Below are positions 1 to 8,786 of a stretch of DNA of 64,000 nt, piece by piece. Position 1 is the first letter of the stretch; every line of letters starts with the position of its first letter. Under the pieces are notes generated by a model. It was not told the origin of the DNA, did no database searches, and saw only the letters and a program-made list of their open reading frames with translations. The stretch covers positions 179,577-243,576 of the forward strand of contig NZ_JAEUFG010000006.1 in assembly GCF_018588585.1 (NCBI RefSeq), given 5' to 3'. The stretch comes from Bacillus sp. SM2101 (GTDB taxonomy: Bacteria; Bacillota; Bacilli; Bacillales; SM2101). The position numbers and the translations under genes were made by a program.

Positions 1-647
1 TGTGGCCGTCCCCCTTTCCATAATTTCAATAACCTTATTCCTCCTAAAATAGCATACCCGATTCGAAAGTATAACATACACTTTAATTTTGTATGCGAAC
101 TAGGTTTTTGATAGGAAGGAGCTATCTCTATATAAGGGTTCGTATCAAGTTTCATATTATTGCTAACCAAACCAATAACTCCTCCTTTTACACCCCATGC
201 AAGTCCAGAAAGTATAGCTGTCATAGCTGCATCACGAGCACCTAATTGAGTTTGCCATTCAAACTTCGTTACGTGAACTTTTTTAAAAAAATTTCTGATA
301 ATTTGGTGAAACCCAACAATATGTTCTATAAGCTCCTTTGCGTTTTGTATCCCTTCAATAACATCATTTACTGAAATGTGTTCAACATCTTTATTGTCAG
401 TTTGTTCTTCGCCTACATTTTTTGACGATTTGTTTTGTCCCACGACAAGATTAGCATCTTTCTTATCTACTTTTATAAATGGCACATTGTACGTATAGCG
501 TATGATCCCAAACAAAGTTCTTAGTTGAATCTTAATTTGATCATTGTCCTTTTCATGTAGTAGAAGTACACGAACAGTAACCTTCATGAAGAGCAAACAT
601 AGGATGACAACAACAGAGCTTGCTATGATAGTTATCATTACCAACAT
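1..647 (-). CDS. ytfI: YtfI-like DUF2953 membrane protein, 3' end outside the window
   Basis: An open minus-strand frame starts at ATG 645-647 behind a good GGGAGGAG ribosome site and runs without a stop for 215 codons off the window edge, so the C-terminus is missing. The first ~18 residues (MLVMITIIASSVVVILCLLF) form one membrane segment. A charged, soluble middle follows, and the visible end reads RIGYAILGGIRLLKLW, typical of the DUF2953 family. In Bacillus this gene lies beside yteJ and sppA, as here. Its molecular function is unknown; neighbours of ytfI/ytfJ are associated with spores. Family assignment is from remembered sequence pattern plus synteny. Confidence 0.8.
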   Translation of the reverse strand, partial: MLVMITIIASSVVVILCLLFMKVTVRVLLLHEKDNDQIKIQLRTLFGIIRYTYNVPFIKVDKKDANLVVGQNKSSKNVGEEQTDNKDVEHISVNDVIEGIQNAKELIEHIVGFHQIIRNFFKKVHVTKFEWQTQLGARDAAMTAILSGLAWGVKGGVIGLVSNNMKLDTNPYIEIAPSYQKPSSHTKLKCMLYFRIGYAILGGIRLLKLWKGGRP

Positions 648-694
648 ATACTCCTCCCTTCTACTAACCTATTATCACCTTCACCAAATAAAAT

Positions 695-726
695 AAACCT
701 ATGAAGACACTAGCCTTCATAGGTTT
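695..726 (-). terminator. Rho-independent terminator after yteJ
   Basis: Perfect 12-bp inverted repeat (AAACCTATGAAG / CTTCATAGGTTT) with an 8-base loop, 20 bases beyond the yteJ stop. The minus-strand copy is followed by ATTTTATTT. It separates the sppA-yteJ transcript from ytfI. Confidence 0.85.
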
Positions 727-745
727 TAAAATGAAAATTCGTATG

Positions 746-1321
746 TTATTTTCTTTCATGAACTACAGTCGTATCAGCAAATATGTCATGTAAACCTTGT
801 TTTTTCGGTAAAAATGCTACTAAAATATAGCCAATCATAAAAAACTTTGAAATAAACCTACCAATAAACTCTCTAAACAGGATAGTAGACCAAGTTAACT
901 GATCGCCTTTTATGTTAATGACACGTAGACCAAACACCATTTTTCCAAGTGTTTTATGAAAGTACTTTGTCATTAAAACGAAATATAAGTAGAAGGTACA
1001 CGCAGTTGCAATTGAAATTGCTGCAAACATCCCACTGTCCTTTAGTGGTAAATCAAGCAAACGGAACAACGGATATATAATGATGCGATTAATACTTCCT
1101 ATGACAGCTAGATCAAATAAATATGACCAAAATCTCATCCAAAATCCTGCGTTATAATGCAGTGCTTGTTGTTTATTAGAAATGTCAACATTATCATGTT
1201 CTTGATGATGAGAATGAACAGTTCCATTATGAACTATATTGTCATTATGACCTTCTAAAACAGCTTTTGTTTCTGCAGGACTAATTTCCTTGTTTTCGGT
1301 TCCATTATTCTTTGTTTCCAT
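746..1321 (-). CDS. yteJ: RDD-family membrane protein YteJ
   Basis: 191 residues. The first ~60 are hydrophilic and rich in His, Asn and Glu. The RDD domain follows, starting near FWMRFWSYLFDLAVIGSI, where the R and D of the family signature are visible, with three predicted membrane segments. RDD proteins are integral membrane proteins; some have been linked to Na+/H+ exchange or membrane quality control. The gene lies 11 bases downstream of sppA on the same strand, and in B. subtilis yteJ is likewise co-transcribed with sppA and acts with it in resistance to antibacterial peptides. The His/Asn-rich N-terminal tail is longer than in many RDD proteins. Function here is inferred from that pairing. 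Confidence 0.85.
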   Translation of the reverse strand: METKNNGTENKEISPAETKAVLEGHNDNIVHNGTVHSHHQEHDNVDISNKQQALHYNAGFWMRFWSYLFDLAVIGSINRIIIYPLFRLLDLPLKDSGMFAAISIATACTFYLYFVLMTKYFHKTLGKMVFGLRVINIKGDQLTWSTILFREFIGRFISKFFMIGYILVAFLPKKQGLHDIFADTTVVHERK

Positions 1322-1332
1322 ATAAATCCCCC

Positions 1333-2346
1333 CTATTCCGCATATAAATACATAGGTCTTGGGGAATTTGGTTGAGATAACATTTTCATTAGTCCAGCCA
1401 TTTCAATTTCTTTATTCATAAATTTATTTGCTGTTATCTCAAATATTGACCAATTCAACCCTAAGTTTTCTTCATACTTAATTACTTGTGCATTTTTAAG
1501 GTCCATGTCTTCTTTTAATATATCTAGAGCATCATCATAATATCCGAATTCATCAATGAGATTTAGCTCTTTTGCTTGCCTTCCGTCATAAATGCGCCCA
1601 TCAGCAATTTCTCGTACTGTATCTTCTGGAATGTTTCTTCCCTCCGATATCACCTTAACGAAGCCATCGTACGAATTATTAAGCATAGATTGCAGTATGT
1701 TTCGCTCTTCTTCTGTCATCTCTCTTGAAGGGCTCATAATATCTTTAAATTGACCACTTTTGATTGTCACAAACTCTACTCCATATTTCTCAGCTAAGCC
1801 AGCGTAATTAACCCCCTGCATGATAACACCTAACGAGCCTGTTAAAGTTTCAGGACTCGCAATGATTTTATCTGCCAATGCTGAAATATAATATCCACCT
1901 GATGCTGCCATACTTCCCATCGATACATAGACTGGTTTACCCGTTTCTTCTCTGTATTCTGTTAATTTCTTATGTATTTCAGCGCTTTCAACAACTCCTC
2001 CACCAGGTGAGTTCACACGAAGTAAAATCGCTTTGATGGCATTATCTTCTTTAGCACTGTCTATCATACTTAAAAATCGTCGATGATTATACCCCACTGA
2101 TTCAAAGATTGATGTTACATTCGTAGTGTCTTGAATCGCGCCATTTACTTCTAAAACAAGGATTTTTGATAAAGGGCTCTTCCCCTCTTCAATTACTTTT
2201 TCATCAAATTCCTTGTCTGTTGTAAAAATTTCCTCAGATATATCACCAATACCAGAAAAAGCAATTGAACTTACTGTATTAACTAAAACTGAAATAACGA
2301 AAAGTAATACAGCTATTCCTAGTGCCGCCCATCTTTTTAAACTCAT
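1333..2346 (-). CDS. sppA: Signal peptide peptidase SppA
   Basis: Membrane serine protease of family S49 that degrades leftover signal peptides at the cytoplasmic membrane. One N-terminal membrane anchor (about residues 6-28) is followed by the single protease domain of the short Gram-positive type. The nucleophile is Ser149 in MAASGGYY and the general base is Lys201 in SGQFKD, the same 52-residue spacing as the Ser/Lys pair of the B. subtilis enzyme. A first ATG six bases upstream sits only 3 bases from the GGAG site, so the second ATG (337 residues, 9-base spacing) is chosen. It heads the sppA-yteJ operon and is divergent from the NAD kinase gene. Confidence 0.95.
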   Translation of the reverse strand: MSLKRWAALGIAVLLFVISVLVNTVSSIAFSGIGDISEEIFTTDKEFDEKVIEEGKSPLSKILVLEVNGAIQDTTNVTSIFESVGYNHRRFLSMIDSAKEDNAIKAILLRVNSPGGGVVESAEIHKKLTEYREETGKPVYVSMGSMAASGGYYISALADKIIASPETLTGSLGVIMQGVNYAGLAEKYGVEFVTIKSGQFKDIMSPSREMTEEERNILQSMLNNSYDGFVKVISEGRNIPEDTVREIADGRIYDGRQAKELNLIDEFGYYDDALDILKEDMDLKNAQVIKYEENLGLNWSIFEITANKFMNKEIEMAGLMKMLSQPNSPRPMYLYAE

Positions 2347-2516
2347 AAACATTCACTCCTTCTTAATCACAGTATCATTTCCTATTTTGTCATACATTTA
2401 GTTTCATAAAAATGATACACTATATACACAATAATCAATTGTAGCAGATTTTTTAGCAAAATAGTGAATACTTGGAAACAATATTCTGTCTTGATACTTA
2501 GTAGGAGGTATGATTT

Positions 2517-3317
2517 ATGTTTAATCGCCGTAACATCTTTTTGTTTTATAAAAGTGATCCAGTCCTCGACAAACAAGTAGAATCATTATACACAATAGCT
2601 GAACAATACGGATTTAAAATCGTAAATGACTACAAAGATGCAAATATAATTGTAAGTATAGGTGGAGATGGGACATTCCTTCAAGCAGTAAGAAAGACTG
2701 GCTTCCAGGAGGATTGTTTGTACGCTGGAATTTCCAACACAGGCTCTCTTAGTTTATATTGTGATTTCCACATAGATGATACCGATAAAATGATAGAAGC
2801 ATTAAAAAATGAAGAAGTGGAAGTAAGAAAATATCCTACGATTAATGTATCTGTAGATGATATGACCTCGTTCCAATGTTTGAATGAATGTTCAATTCGT
2901 TCAACCATTATTAAAACGTTTGTCATTGATGTACATATAGATGACCTTCATTTTGAAACTTTCCGTGGTGATGGCATGGTTATAGCTACACCTACAGGCA
3001 GTACGGCATATAATAAATCTGTTAATGGAGCCGTTGTAGACCCACTACTTCCATGTATGCAAGTAAGTGAGATTGCCTCATTGAATAATAACCGCTATAG
3101 AACATTAGGTTCATCGTTTATTTTAAGTGGTGCACGTAAGCTTACGCTTAAGGTAGTTCAAGATGGAAATGATTTTCCAACTATCGGTATGGATAATGAA
3201 GCGGTTAGCATACGCCATGTAAATAAAATTGAAATTCAGCTTAGTGACAAAAAAATAAAAACTGTAAAATTACGAGACAATTCTTTTTGGGAGAAGGTTA
3301 AAAGGAGATTTTTGTAA
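2517..3317 (+). CDS. ppnK2: NAD kinase (second paralogue type)
   Basis: Phosphorylates NAD to NADP with ATP in the cytoplasm. 266 residues with the family signatures: GGDGTFL at 49-55 (catalytic Asp51), the NE pair at 123-124, and the glycine-rich stretch starting GDGMVIATPTGSTAYNKS at about 151-168. The start is fixed by AGGAGG seven bases upstream. The position next to sppA matches ytdI, the second of two NAD kinases in B. subtilis (symbol nadK2/ppnKB/ytdI). It is transcribed alone, divergent from sppA and convergent with the following amidohydrolase. Confidence 0.93.
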   Translation: MFNRRNIFLFYKSDPVLDKQVESLYTIAEQYGFKIVNDYKDANIIVSIGGDGTFLQAVRKTGFQEDCLYAGISNTGSLSLYCDFHIDDTDKMIEALKNEEVEVRKYPTINVSVDDMTSFQCLNECSIRSTIIKTFVIDVHIDDLHFETFRGDGMVIATPTGSTAYNKSVNGAVVDPLLPCMQVSEIASLNNNRYRTLGSSFILSGARKLTLKVVQDGNDFPTIGMDNEAVSIRHVNKIEIQLSDKKIKTVKLRDNSFWEKVKRRFL

Positions 3318-3378
3318 TTGGTTTTTAGCCTCAATTCATACAGTAGGATTATGCCTTAAATAACAATATAATAAAAAA

Positions 3379-3408
3379 AGCCTGTTTTGATTCATTTCTA
3401 AACAGGCT
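3379..3408. terminator. Terminator between convergent ppnK2 and amidohydrolase genes
   Basis: Nine-bp perfect stem AGCCTGTTT / AAACAGGCT with a 12-base loop. A run of seven A precedes it, giving a T-tract for the minus-strand transcript; the plus-strand tail is weaker, so it works mainly for the amidohydrolase gene. Confidence 0.8.
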
Positions 3409-3435
3409 CTTAATCTTTGAACAATTCCTAGCTTC

Positions 3436-5037
3436 TCAGTTTGTGTCACTTTTATAGACAATATTATTATCAACAACGGTCATCACAACATTTGTTAACG
3501 GAATATCTTCCGGATCAATTTGTAAAATATCTCTATCTAATATTGTAAAATCAGCTACAAACCCGGGCGTTATTTTTCCATGTGTTTGTTCCATTTTCAC
3601 TGCGTAAGCACTGCCACGTGTATAAAGACAAACAGCCTCAAACGGTGTTAGTTTTTCATCTTGATAATAGCCTTCATGTTTATCAGAAGGGGACTTCCTC
3701 ATAATAGCAGCATAAATTCCAAGTAGAGGATTTGCACTTTCTATCGGTGCATCGGACCCTCCAGCACAATGAAATCCTTCATCTATCAGAGTTCGCCAAG
3801 CATAGCTATATTGCATTCTGTCTTCACCTAGCCTATCGATAACCCAAGGGAAATCCGACATTACAAATGTTGGCTGTATATCCAAAATGACTGAAAGGTG
3901 CTTTGCTCTCTCTATTAATTCTTTACGAAGAATTTGTGCGTGAATCAACCGATCCCTTTCTCCTTTAGGTGGTGGGTATGCTTCAATTGCAGAAATTGCA
4001 TACTCAAATGCTAAATCTCCAATAACATGGATAGCCACCGGCATATTATACAACCTTGCTTTTTTAACGAGCTCCTTTAATTCATCTTGAGAATGAATTG
4101 CAATTCCTGACGTGCTTGATTGATCATGATATGGTTCAGATAATAGAGCAGTTCGACCACCTAATGCGCCATCAGCAAAAATTTTCATCGCACCAAATTT
4201 GATGAATTCTTCGTTGCTACTATCATTTAATTCCCTTTGAATCATGTCATCAATTACTTCATGATGAACTAATAAATTTGCCCTGAATTTTTTGCTTTGT
4301 CCATTAATGACATGAAGAAATGTTTCATACGTTTGTGAAAAACTATTATAATAATTCAAATCTTCAGTATGTGCACCAACTAGACCTAATGAAAAACAAT
4401 GATCAATCGATGTTGCCAATGCCTTGTTCAAGTAGTCTGTTGTTACTGCGGGGATAGCTTTCGTCACAAGATCAACCGCCTTGTCTAACAAATACCCTGT
4501 TGGCTCACCTTTATCATTCCGAACAATTACGCCACCTTTAGGATCCGTTGTTTCTGCTGTTATTCCTGCTAACTGAAGTGCTTTTGAGTTAACAATTGCT
4601 GCATGATGACAAATGCGTTTTAAAACCATCGGATTGTTCGGTGAAATCTCATCTAGATCAAATCGGTTGAAAATTTTTTTATCTTTAAGATTATTTTCAT
4701 TCCAACCTTCTGCAATGACCCAATCACCACTATTGTATGATTTCACATATTCTTTCAATGTTGTTCTTATATCATCTGAAGTAGTTTTTGAAGATAAATC
4801 CATTGTTAACAATTTTTCTCCAAGTCCTATTAGATGTATATGACTATCTACAAAGCCTGGAAACATAACGGTATTTTGAAGGTCAACATTTTTAGTAATA
4901 TACTCACCATATTCTTTCCGCAACTGCTCTTCGGAACCGATATCTTTAATCATACCTTCTTCCACATATACTGCTTCTGCTTTATCATTTTCGTTGCACA
5001 TCGTATAAATTGTTCCGCCAAACCAAAGTGTACCCAT
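3436..5037 (-). CDS. ytcJ: Metal-dependent amidohydrolase, YtcJ / formamidase-like family
   Basis: 533 residues in the amidohydrolase-3 family (TIM-barrel metal hydrolases, including YtcJ and N-substituted formamide deformylase). The metal-binding HxH is in VDSHIHL (His66, His68). Further conserved pieces are MPVAIHVIGDLA, a second metal site, and AGGSDAPIE near the C-terminus, where the barrel aspartate lies. The substrate is not known. The longest frame begins at a TTG inside the ribosome site (TTGGGAGAGG), so the ATG 15 bases further in is the better start. It has its own terminator and upstream gap, so it is probably monocistronic. A specific substrate should not be transferred by name. 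Confidence 0.85.
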   Translation of the reverse strand: MGTLWFGGTIYTMCNENDKAEAVYVEEGMIKDIGSEEQLRKEYGEYITKNVDLQNTVMFPGFVDSHIHLIGLGEKLLTMDLSSKTTSDDIRTTLKEYVKSYNSGDWVIAEGWNENNLKDKKIFNRFDLDEISPNNPMVLKRICHHAAIVNSKALQLAGITAETTDPKGGVIVRNDKGEPTGYLLDKAVDLVTKAIPAVTTDYLNKALATSIDHCFSLGLVGAHTEDLNYYNSFSQTYETFLHVINGQSKKFRANLLVHHEVIDDMIQRELNDSSNEEFIKFGAMKIFADGALGGRTALLSEPYHDQSSTSGIAIHSQDELKELVKKARLYNMPVAIHVIGDLAFEYAISAIEAYPPPKGERDRLIHAQILRKELIERAKHLSVILDIQPTFVMSDFPWVIDRLGEDRMQYSYAWRTLIDEGFHCAGGSDAPIESANPLLGIYAAIMRKSPSDKHEGYYQDEKLTPFEAVCLYTRGSAYAVKMEQTHGKITPGFVADFTILDRDILQIDPEDIPLTNVVMTVVDNNIVYKSDTN

Positions 5038-5168
5038 TTTTACCTCTCCCAATATCGATCGTAGAGCAGTTCTGATAGACTTGTAATTTACATCTTGGAA
5101 CTGCCCTATCTATATTTCCTTCTTGACATTTATTTTATCAAAACATTTGAAGGAGAGAAATATAGCCT

Positions 5169-6767
5169 TTATTTTTGTTTGAAAGACCTCTCTTTCCGAA
5201 GTTCTTGATTTCGTAATTCTATACGACGAATTTTTCCTGATGTTGTTTTTGGCAAGTCTTCAACAAATTCTATTTTCCGAGGATATTTGTAAGGAGCTGT
5301 TAGATCTTTGACATGATCTTGTAGTTGTTTAATAAGCTCTTCATTATGTTCAGATAACCCCTCACGCAGAACTATAAATGCTTTAACGATTAACCCGCGA
5401 ACATCATCTGGGCTACCAACTACAGCACATTCTTTTACGGACGGATGTTTGACTAAAGCATCTTCAACTTCAAACGGACCAATGGTGTAACCAGAACTTA
5501 TAATAATATCATCACTCCTCCCCTCAAACCAATAATATCCATCTTTATCTTTCTTCGCCTTATCTCCTGTGATATAGTATTCTCCACGAAATTGCTTAGC
5601 GGTTCTTTCTGGATCTTTATAATAATGTTTAAATAATGCTGGGGTTTCAACATGAACTGCAATATCACCAACTTCTCCAATATCACATGGCTCTCCTAAA
5701 TCGTTAATGATTTCAATTGTATTACCTGGCGTCGGTTTCCCCATAGAACCTGGTTTAATTTCCATTCCTTTCATGACCCCTACTAATAAAGTATTCTCTG
5801 TTTGCCCGTATCCGTCCCGAACGTCAACATGAAAATATTTATTAAACGTCTTAATCACTTCACGATTCAGAGGTTCCCCAGCTGAGACCGCACTATGTAA
5901 AGATGGAAGTTTGTAATCACCAATGTTATCTACTTTCGCCATAAGACGATATTCTGTTGGGGTACAACATAATACATTTACTTCATAATCACTTAACAGC
6001 TGTAAATATTTTTTAGGTTCAAATTTCCCATCATAAACTATTCCAGTAGCACCAGTTCCTAGTGTTGAAAGAAAAGGACTCCAAATCCATTTCTGCCATC
6101 CAGGACCCGCAGTTGCCCAAACTGTGTCGTTATCTCTAATGCTTAACCAGCTCGATGCTGCTGTTTTCAAATGAGCATATCCCCATCCATGTGTATGGAC
6201 AACCCCTTTTGGGTTTCCAGTTGTTCCTGACGTATATGATAAAAAAACAATATCATCTCGGTTAGTTTGTGCAGTCACTAATTTATCACTGCTACCTTTA
6301 CATTTTTCCCTAAGATTTTTCCATCCAGCTTTATCTTCTTTTCCAACAATATACTTAGTTATTGTTTCAATATTTTTGACTTCTTCAAATTGCTCGACAA
6401 AAGGATGGTAGCATATGATACCTTTCACTTCTCCATGTTGAATACGATACTGTAAGTCTTTAGTTCGAAGCATTTCTGAACAGGGGATAACAACTAATCC
6501 CGCTTTAATTGCACCTAAATAAATACTATATGCCTCAATCATTCTTGGTATGAGCACGAGCACCTTATCACCTTGTTGAAACCCATCATTTAATAATGCA
6601 TTCCCTATTTTATTTGCTTCCTTCATTAAGCTACCATATGTAATCTCTCTTTTGACACCTAGCTCACTTTCGTATTTTAAGGCAATTCTTGAACTATTAC
6701 TTGAAAAGCGTTCTACTTCTTCAGATAAATTATAAATATCTGGCGCAATTAAATCTTGTCGATTCAT
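5169..6767 (-). CDS. ytcI: AMP-forming acyl-CoA synthetase (YtcI-like)
   Basis: 532-residue member of the ANL superfamily, closest in pattern to medium-chain acyl-CoA and acetyl-CoA synthetases. The AMP/phosphate loop YTSGTTGNPKG is at 178-188, the adenylate-binding DGYGQTE lies near residue 330, YYITGD near 410, and the C-terminal lid has the catalytic lysine in PKTTSGKIRR. It would activate a carboxylic acid to its CoA thioester; the chain length cannot be read from sequence. The start is set by GGAGGAG seven bases upstream; an in-frame ATG overlapping that site is rejected. A second, more typical acetyl-CoA synthetase (acsA) lies at 26.5 kb. Confidence 0.85.
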   Translation of the reverse strand: MNRQDLIAPDIYNLSEEVERFSSNSSRIALKYESELGVKREITYGSLMKEANKIGNALLNDGFQQGDKVLVLIPRMIEAYSIYLGAIKAGLVVIPCSEMLRTKDLQYRIQHGEVKGIICYHPFVEQFEEVKNIETITKYIVGKEDKAGWKNLREKCKGSSDKLVTAQTNRDDIVFLSYTSGTTGNPKGVVHTHGWGYAHLKTAASSWLSIRDNDTVWATAGPGWQKWIWSPFLSTLGTGATGIVYDGKFEPKKYLQLLSDYEVNVLCCTPTEYRLMAKVDNIGDYKLPSLHSAVSAGEPLNREVIKTFNKYFHVDVRDGYGQTENTLLVGVMKGMEIKPGSMGKPTPGNTIEIINDLGEPCDIGEVGDIAVHVETPALFKHYYKDPERTAKQFRGEYYITGDKAKKDKDGYYWFEGRSDDIIISSGYTIGPFEVEDALVKHPSVKECAVVGSPDDVRGLIVKAFIVLREGLSEHNEELIKQLQDHVKDLTAPYKYPRKIEFVEDLPKTTSGKIRRIELRNQELRKERSFKQK

Positions 6768-6940
6768 GAACAACTCCTCCATTCAAAAAAATTATCTTAA
6801 TATTTCATATTATACTAAATTATCAATTTTTTTGTAATAGTGTAGTAAATTATAAAAACAGCGAAGTACTATATCACACTATATAGTCTCCTATTGTCTT
6901 CGTATGCTAAAAATTATAAGCTCAAAAATAAATAATAAAA

Positions 6941-6965
6941 AAGAGCGGGATATGATCCCGCTCTT
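6941..6965 (-). terminator. Terminator of the spore protein gene
   Basis: Ten-bp perfect stem AAGAGCGGGA / TCCCGCTCTT with a 5-base loop, 20 bases past the stop of the SASP gene, followed on the minus strand by TTTTATTATT. Confidence 0.9.
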
Positions 6966-6983
6966 TGTAGCCATAATATTTAT

Positions 6984-7190
6984 TTATTGTTGTTGGTAGC
7001 CTCCACCTATTTGCTGCTCAGCCATTTGTACAAGGCGCTTCGTTATTTCTCCACCGACAGAACCGTTTGCACGAGAAGTAGTGTCAGGCCCTAGGTTCAC
7101 TCCAAATTCAGAAGCGATTTCGTACTTCATTTGATCAAGAGCTTGCTGTACACCAGGAACTACTAATTGATTTGAACTGTTGTATGCCAT
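6984..7190 (-). CDS. sspA: Small acid-soluble spore protein, alpha/beta type
   Basis: 68-residue DNA-coating protein of the forespore, which saturates spore DNA and protects it from UV and heat. Both family signatures are visible: the germination protease site region [15 protein letters not shown] (GPR cleaves after the E of EFGV) and [16 protein letters not shown]. The tail is Gln/Gly-rich. A very strong AAGGAGGTGAT site precedes the ATG. A sigma-G-like promoter is visible just upstream, and the gene has its own hairpin, so it is a single-gene forespore transcript. The symbol follows the B. subtilis gene in this map position; any of the near-identical paralogue names could apply. Confidence 0.95.
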   Translation of the reverse strand: MAYNSSNQLVVPGVQQALDQMKYEIASEFGVNLGPDTTSRANGSVGGEITKRLVQMAEQQIGGGYQQQ

Positions 7191-7213
7191 GTGTTATCAC
7201 CTCCTTGTGATAA

Positions 7214-7244
7214 TAGAGTGTGTTAAAACAATAGGCATAATTCA
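7214..7244 (-). promoter_or_regulatory. Putative sigma-G promoter of sspA
   Basis: Minus-strand TGAATT (7239-7244) and CACTCTA (7214-7220) are 18 bases apart, close to the sigma-G pattern (gAATR, 18 bases, CATnnTA). The start would fall directly before the AAGGAGG ribosome site. Inference from pattern only. Confidence 0.5.
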
Positions 7245-7386
7245 CGTAAATGTTGGTAATTGTTCAAAATTTGCAAAGGGGCATAGGTTAATAGCGCTGA
7301 AAATCGCTGGACAGAGGTGTCTTGAAGGATTTTTTGACGATAGCAAATAGACGGCTTCTCTACTGAAATATATAGGAAACCTAGAA

Positions 7387-7411
7387 CATAAAAGCCATTA
7401 TAGCCTTTATG
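7387..7411 (-). terminator. Possible terminator downstream of thiI
   Basis: Eleven-bp stem that pairs fully only as minus-strand RNA, with two G-U pairs (CATAAAGGCTA / TGGCTTTTATG) and a three-base loop. The T-tract is poor (TTCTAGGTTT). It lies 40 bases past the thiI stop. The rest of the 258-base gap to sspA shows nothing else clear. Confidence 0.45.
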
Positions 7412-7449
7412 CTCTATTTAGTTTACAACTGAGTGGACTCTACAGCTAA

Positions 7450-8661
7450 TTAAAATAAACTTTCAATATTTTCCTCGTTTGTCAATTCTTTATCATTTCT
7501 TATAACAATAGTTTCAGTACCTGAAACCGCCTCGCTAATTAATGAATCAAAATCGACAAAACTCTCAAAATGATTTATTTTATCACGCTTTGGTTTCGTT
7601 TTAGGTGAGGTTGGTGTAAATATCGTACAACAATCCTCATAAGGACGTATTGATATATCATGAGTATCAATTTGCTTAGATATATCTATAATTTCTAATT
7701 TATCCATCGTTACTAATGGTCTGATGATTGGCGTTGATGTAACTTCATTAATCGTATACATACTTTCGAGTGTTTGAGATGCCACTTGACCAAGGCTTTC
7801 ACCATTAATAATTGCTAAGGCATCATTCTTTTGCCTCAATTGATCAGTGATTTGTAGCATTAAACGTCTCGTTGAAGTCATCGTATAATTATCAGGTATT
7901 TTTTGTTGAATAACTTGTTGAATATTTGTAAATGGGACAATATGAAGCTTAATTGAATCTGTATAATCAGTTAGCTTCTTAGCTAAATCAATGACCTTTT
8001 GTTTTGAGCGTTCACTCGTAAAAGGCGGGCTATAGAAATGTACTGCTTCTACTTCTAGTCCTCGTTTCATCGCTAAGTATCCAGCAACTGGGCTATCAAT
8101 TCCACCTGACAACATGAGCATTGCCTTACCACTAGTACCCACTGGAAACCCTCCGGCACCGCTTATATCTTTAAAGGTGATATATGTTGCATTATGACGA
8201 ACTTCTACACGTAAATTAATATCTGGCTCATGTACATTTACCGTTAAATCTTGGATATTTCGCAAAATATGACTACCAATTTCATAATTTAATTCATTTG
8301 AATTGAGAGGAAATTGTTTATTTGCTCTTTTTGCAGTTACCTTAAATGTTTTTCCTTCAGGGTCTAACTCCTTAATTGCCTCAAGAGCCCCTTCTTTAAT
8401 TTTTTCGATATCACTTAAGGTTTTGATCGCTAGGCTGAATGAATGAATCCCAAAAATTGATGATAGTTTTTCAATAATTTTCTCGTAAGGTTCATCATTT
8501 AATTTGATATACATTCTATCACGCTGTTTTTCAATCTCGATGTTTTCAAACTCTCTTAACTTGCCCTTTATATTTTTCTTTAGACGATTTACAAAATAAT
8601 TTCTATTACGTTTTTTTGTTGATAATTCGCCATAACGAATTAATATATGTTCATATTGCAT
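7450..8661 (-). CDS. thiI: tRNA 4-thiouridine sulfurtransferase ThiI
   Basis: Makes 4-thiouridine at position 8 of tRNA and, in many bacteria, supplies sulfur for thiamine thiazole. 403 residues: ferredoxin-like N-terminus, THUMP RNA-binding domain (about 60-165), then the adenylating PP-loop SGGIDS at 185-190, and GESLGQVASQT later in the same domain. There is no C-terminal rhodanese domain, as expected for the Bacillus form, which takes sulfur directly from the neighbouring desulfurase. It lies 125 bases downstream of that gene on the same strand, matching the nifZ-thiI pair of B. subtilis. Confidence 0.96.
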   Translation of the reverse strand: MQYEHILIRYGELSTKKRNRNYFVNRLKKNIKGKLREFENIEIEKQRDRMYIKLNDEPYEKIIEKLSSIFGIHSFSLAIKTLSDIEKIKEGALEAIKELDPEGKTFKVTAKRANKQFPLNSNELNYEIGSHILRNIQDLTVNVHEPDINLRVEVRHNATYITFKDISGAGGFPVGTSGKAMLMLSGGIDSPVAGYLAMKRGLEVEAVHFYSPPFTSERSKQKVIDLAKKLTDYTDSIKLHIVPFTNIQQVIQQKIPDNYTMTSTRRLMLQITDQLRQKNDALAIINGESLGQVASQTLESMYTINEVTSTPIIRPLVTMDKLEIIDISKQIDTHDISIRPYEDCCTIFTPTSPKTKPKRDKINHFESFVDFDSLISEAVSGTETIVIRNDKELTNEENIESLF

Positions 8662-8786
8662 GTTGTCATTACCTCATTACTATCTTTAATTTGGACTGTT
8701 GTTACTCTAAAAATTGTTTGTTATTTCTGTACTACGATAACAGACGGAGAAAGTACGATCTATTAAGTAACCATAAACTACTAAAT

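Noticed and set aside
7250-7360. Further copy of the dispersed repeat upstream of sspA
   Set aside because: Only scattered short matches; neither end nor the core is recognisable.
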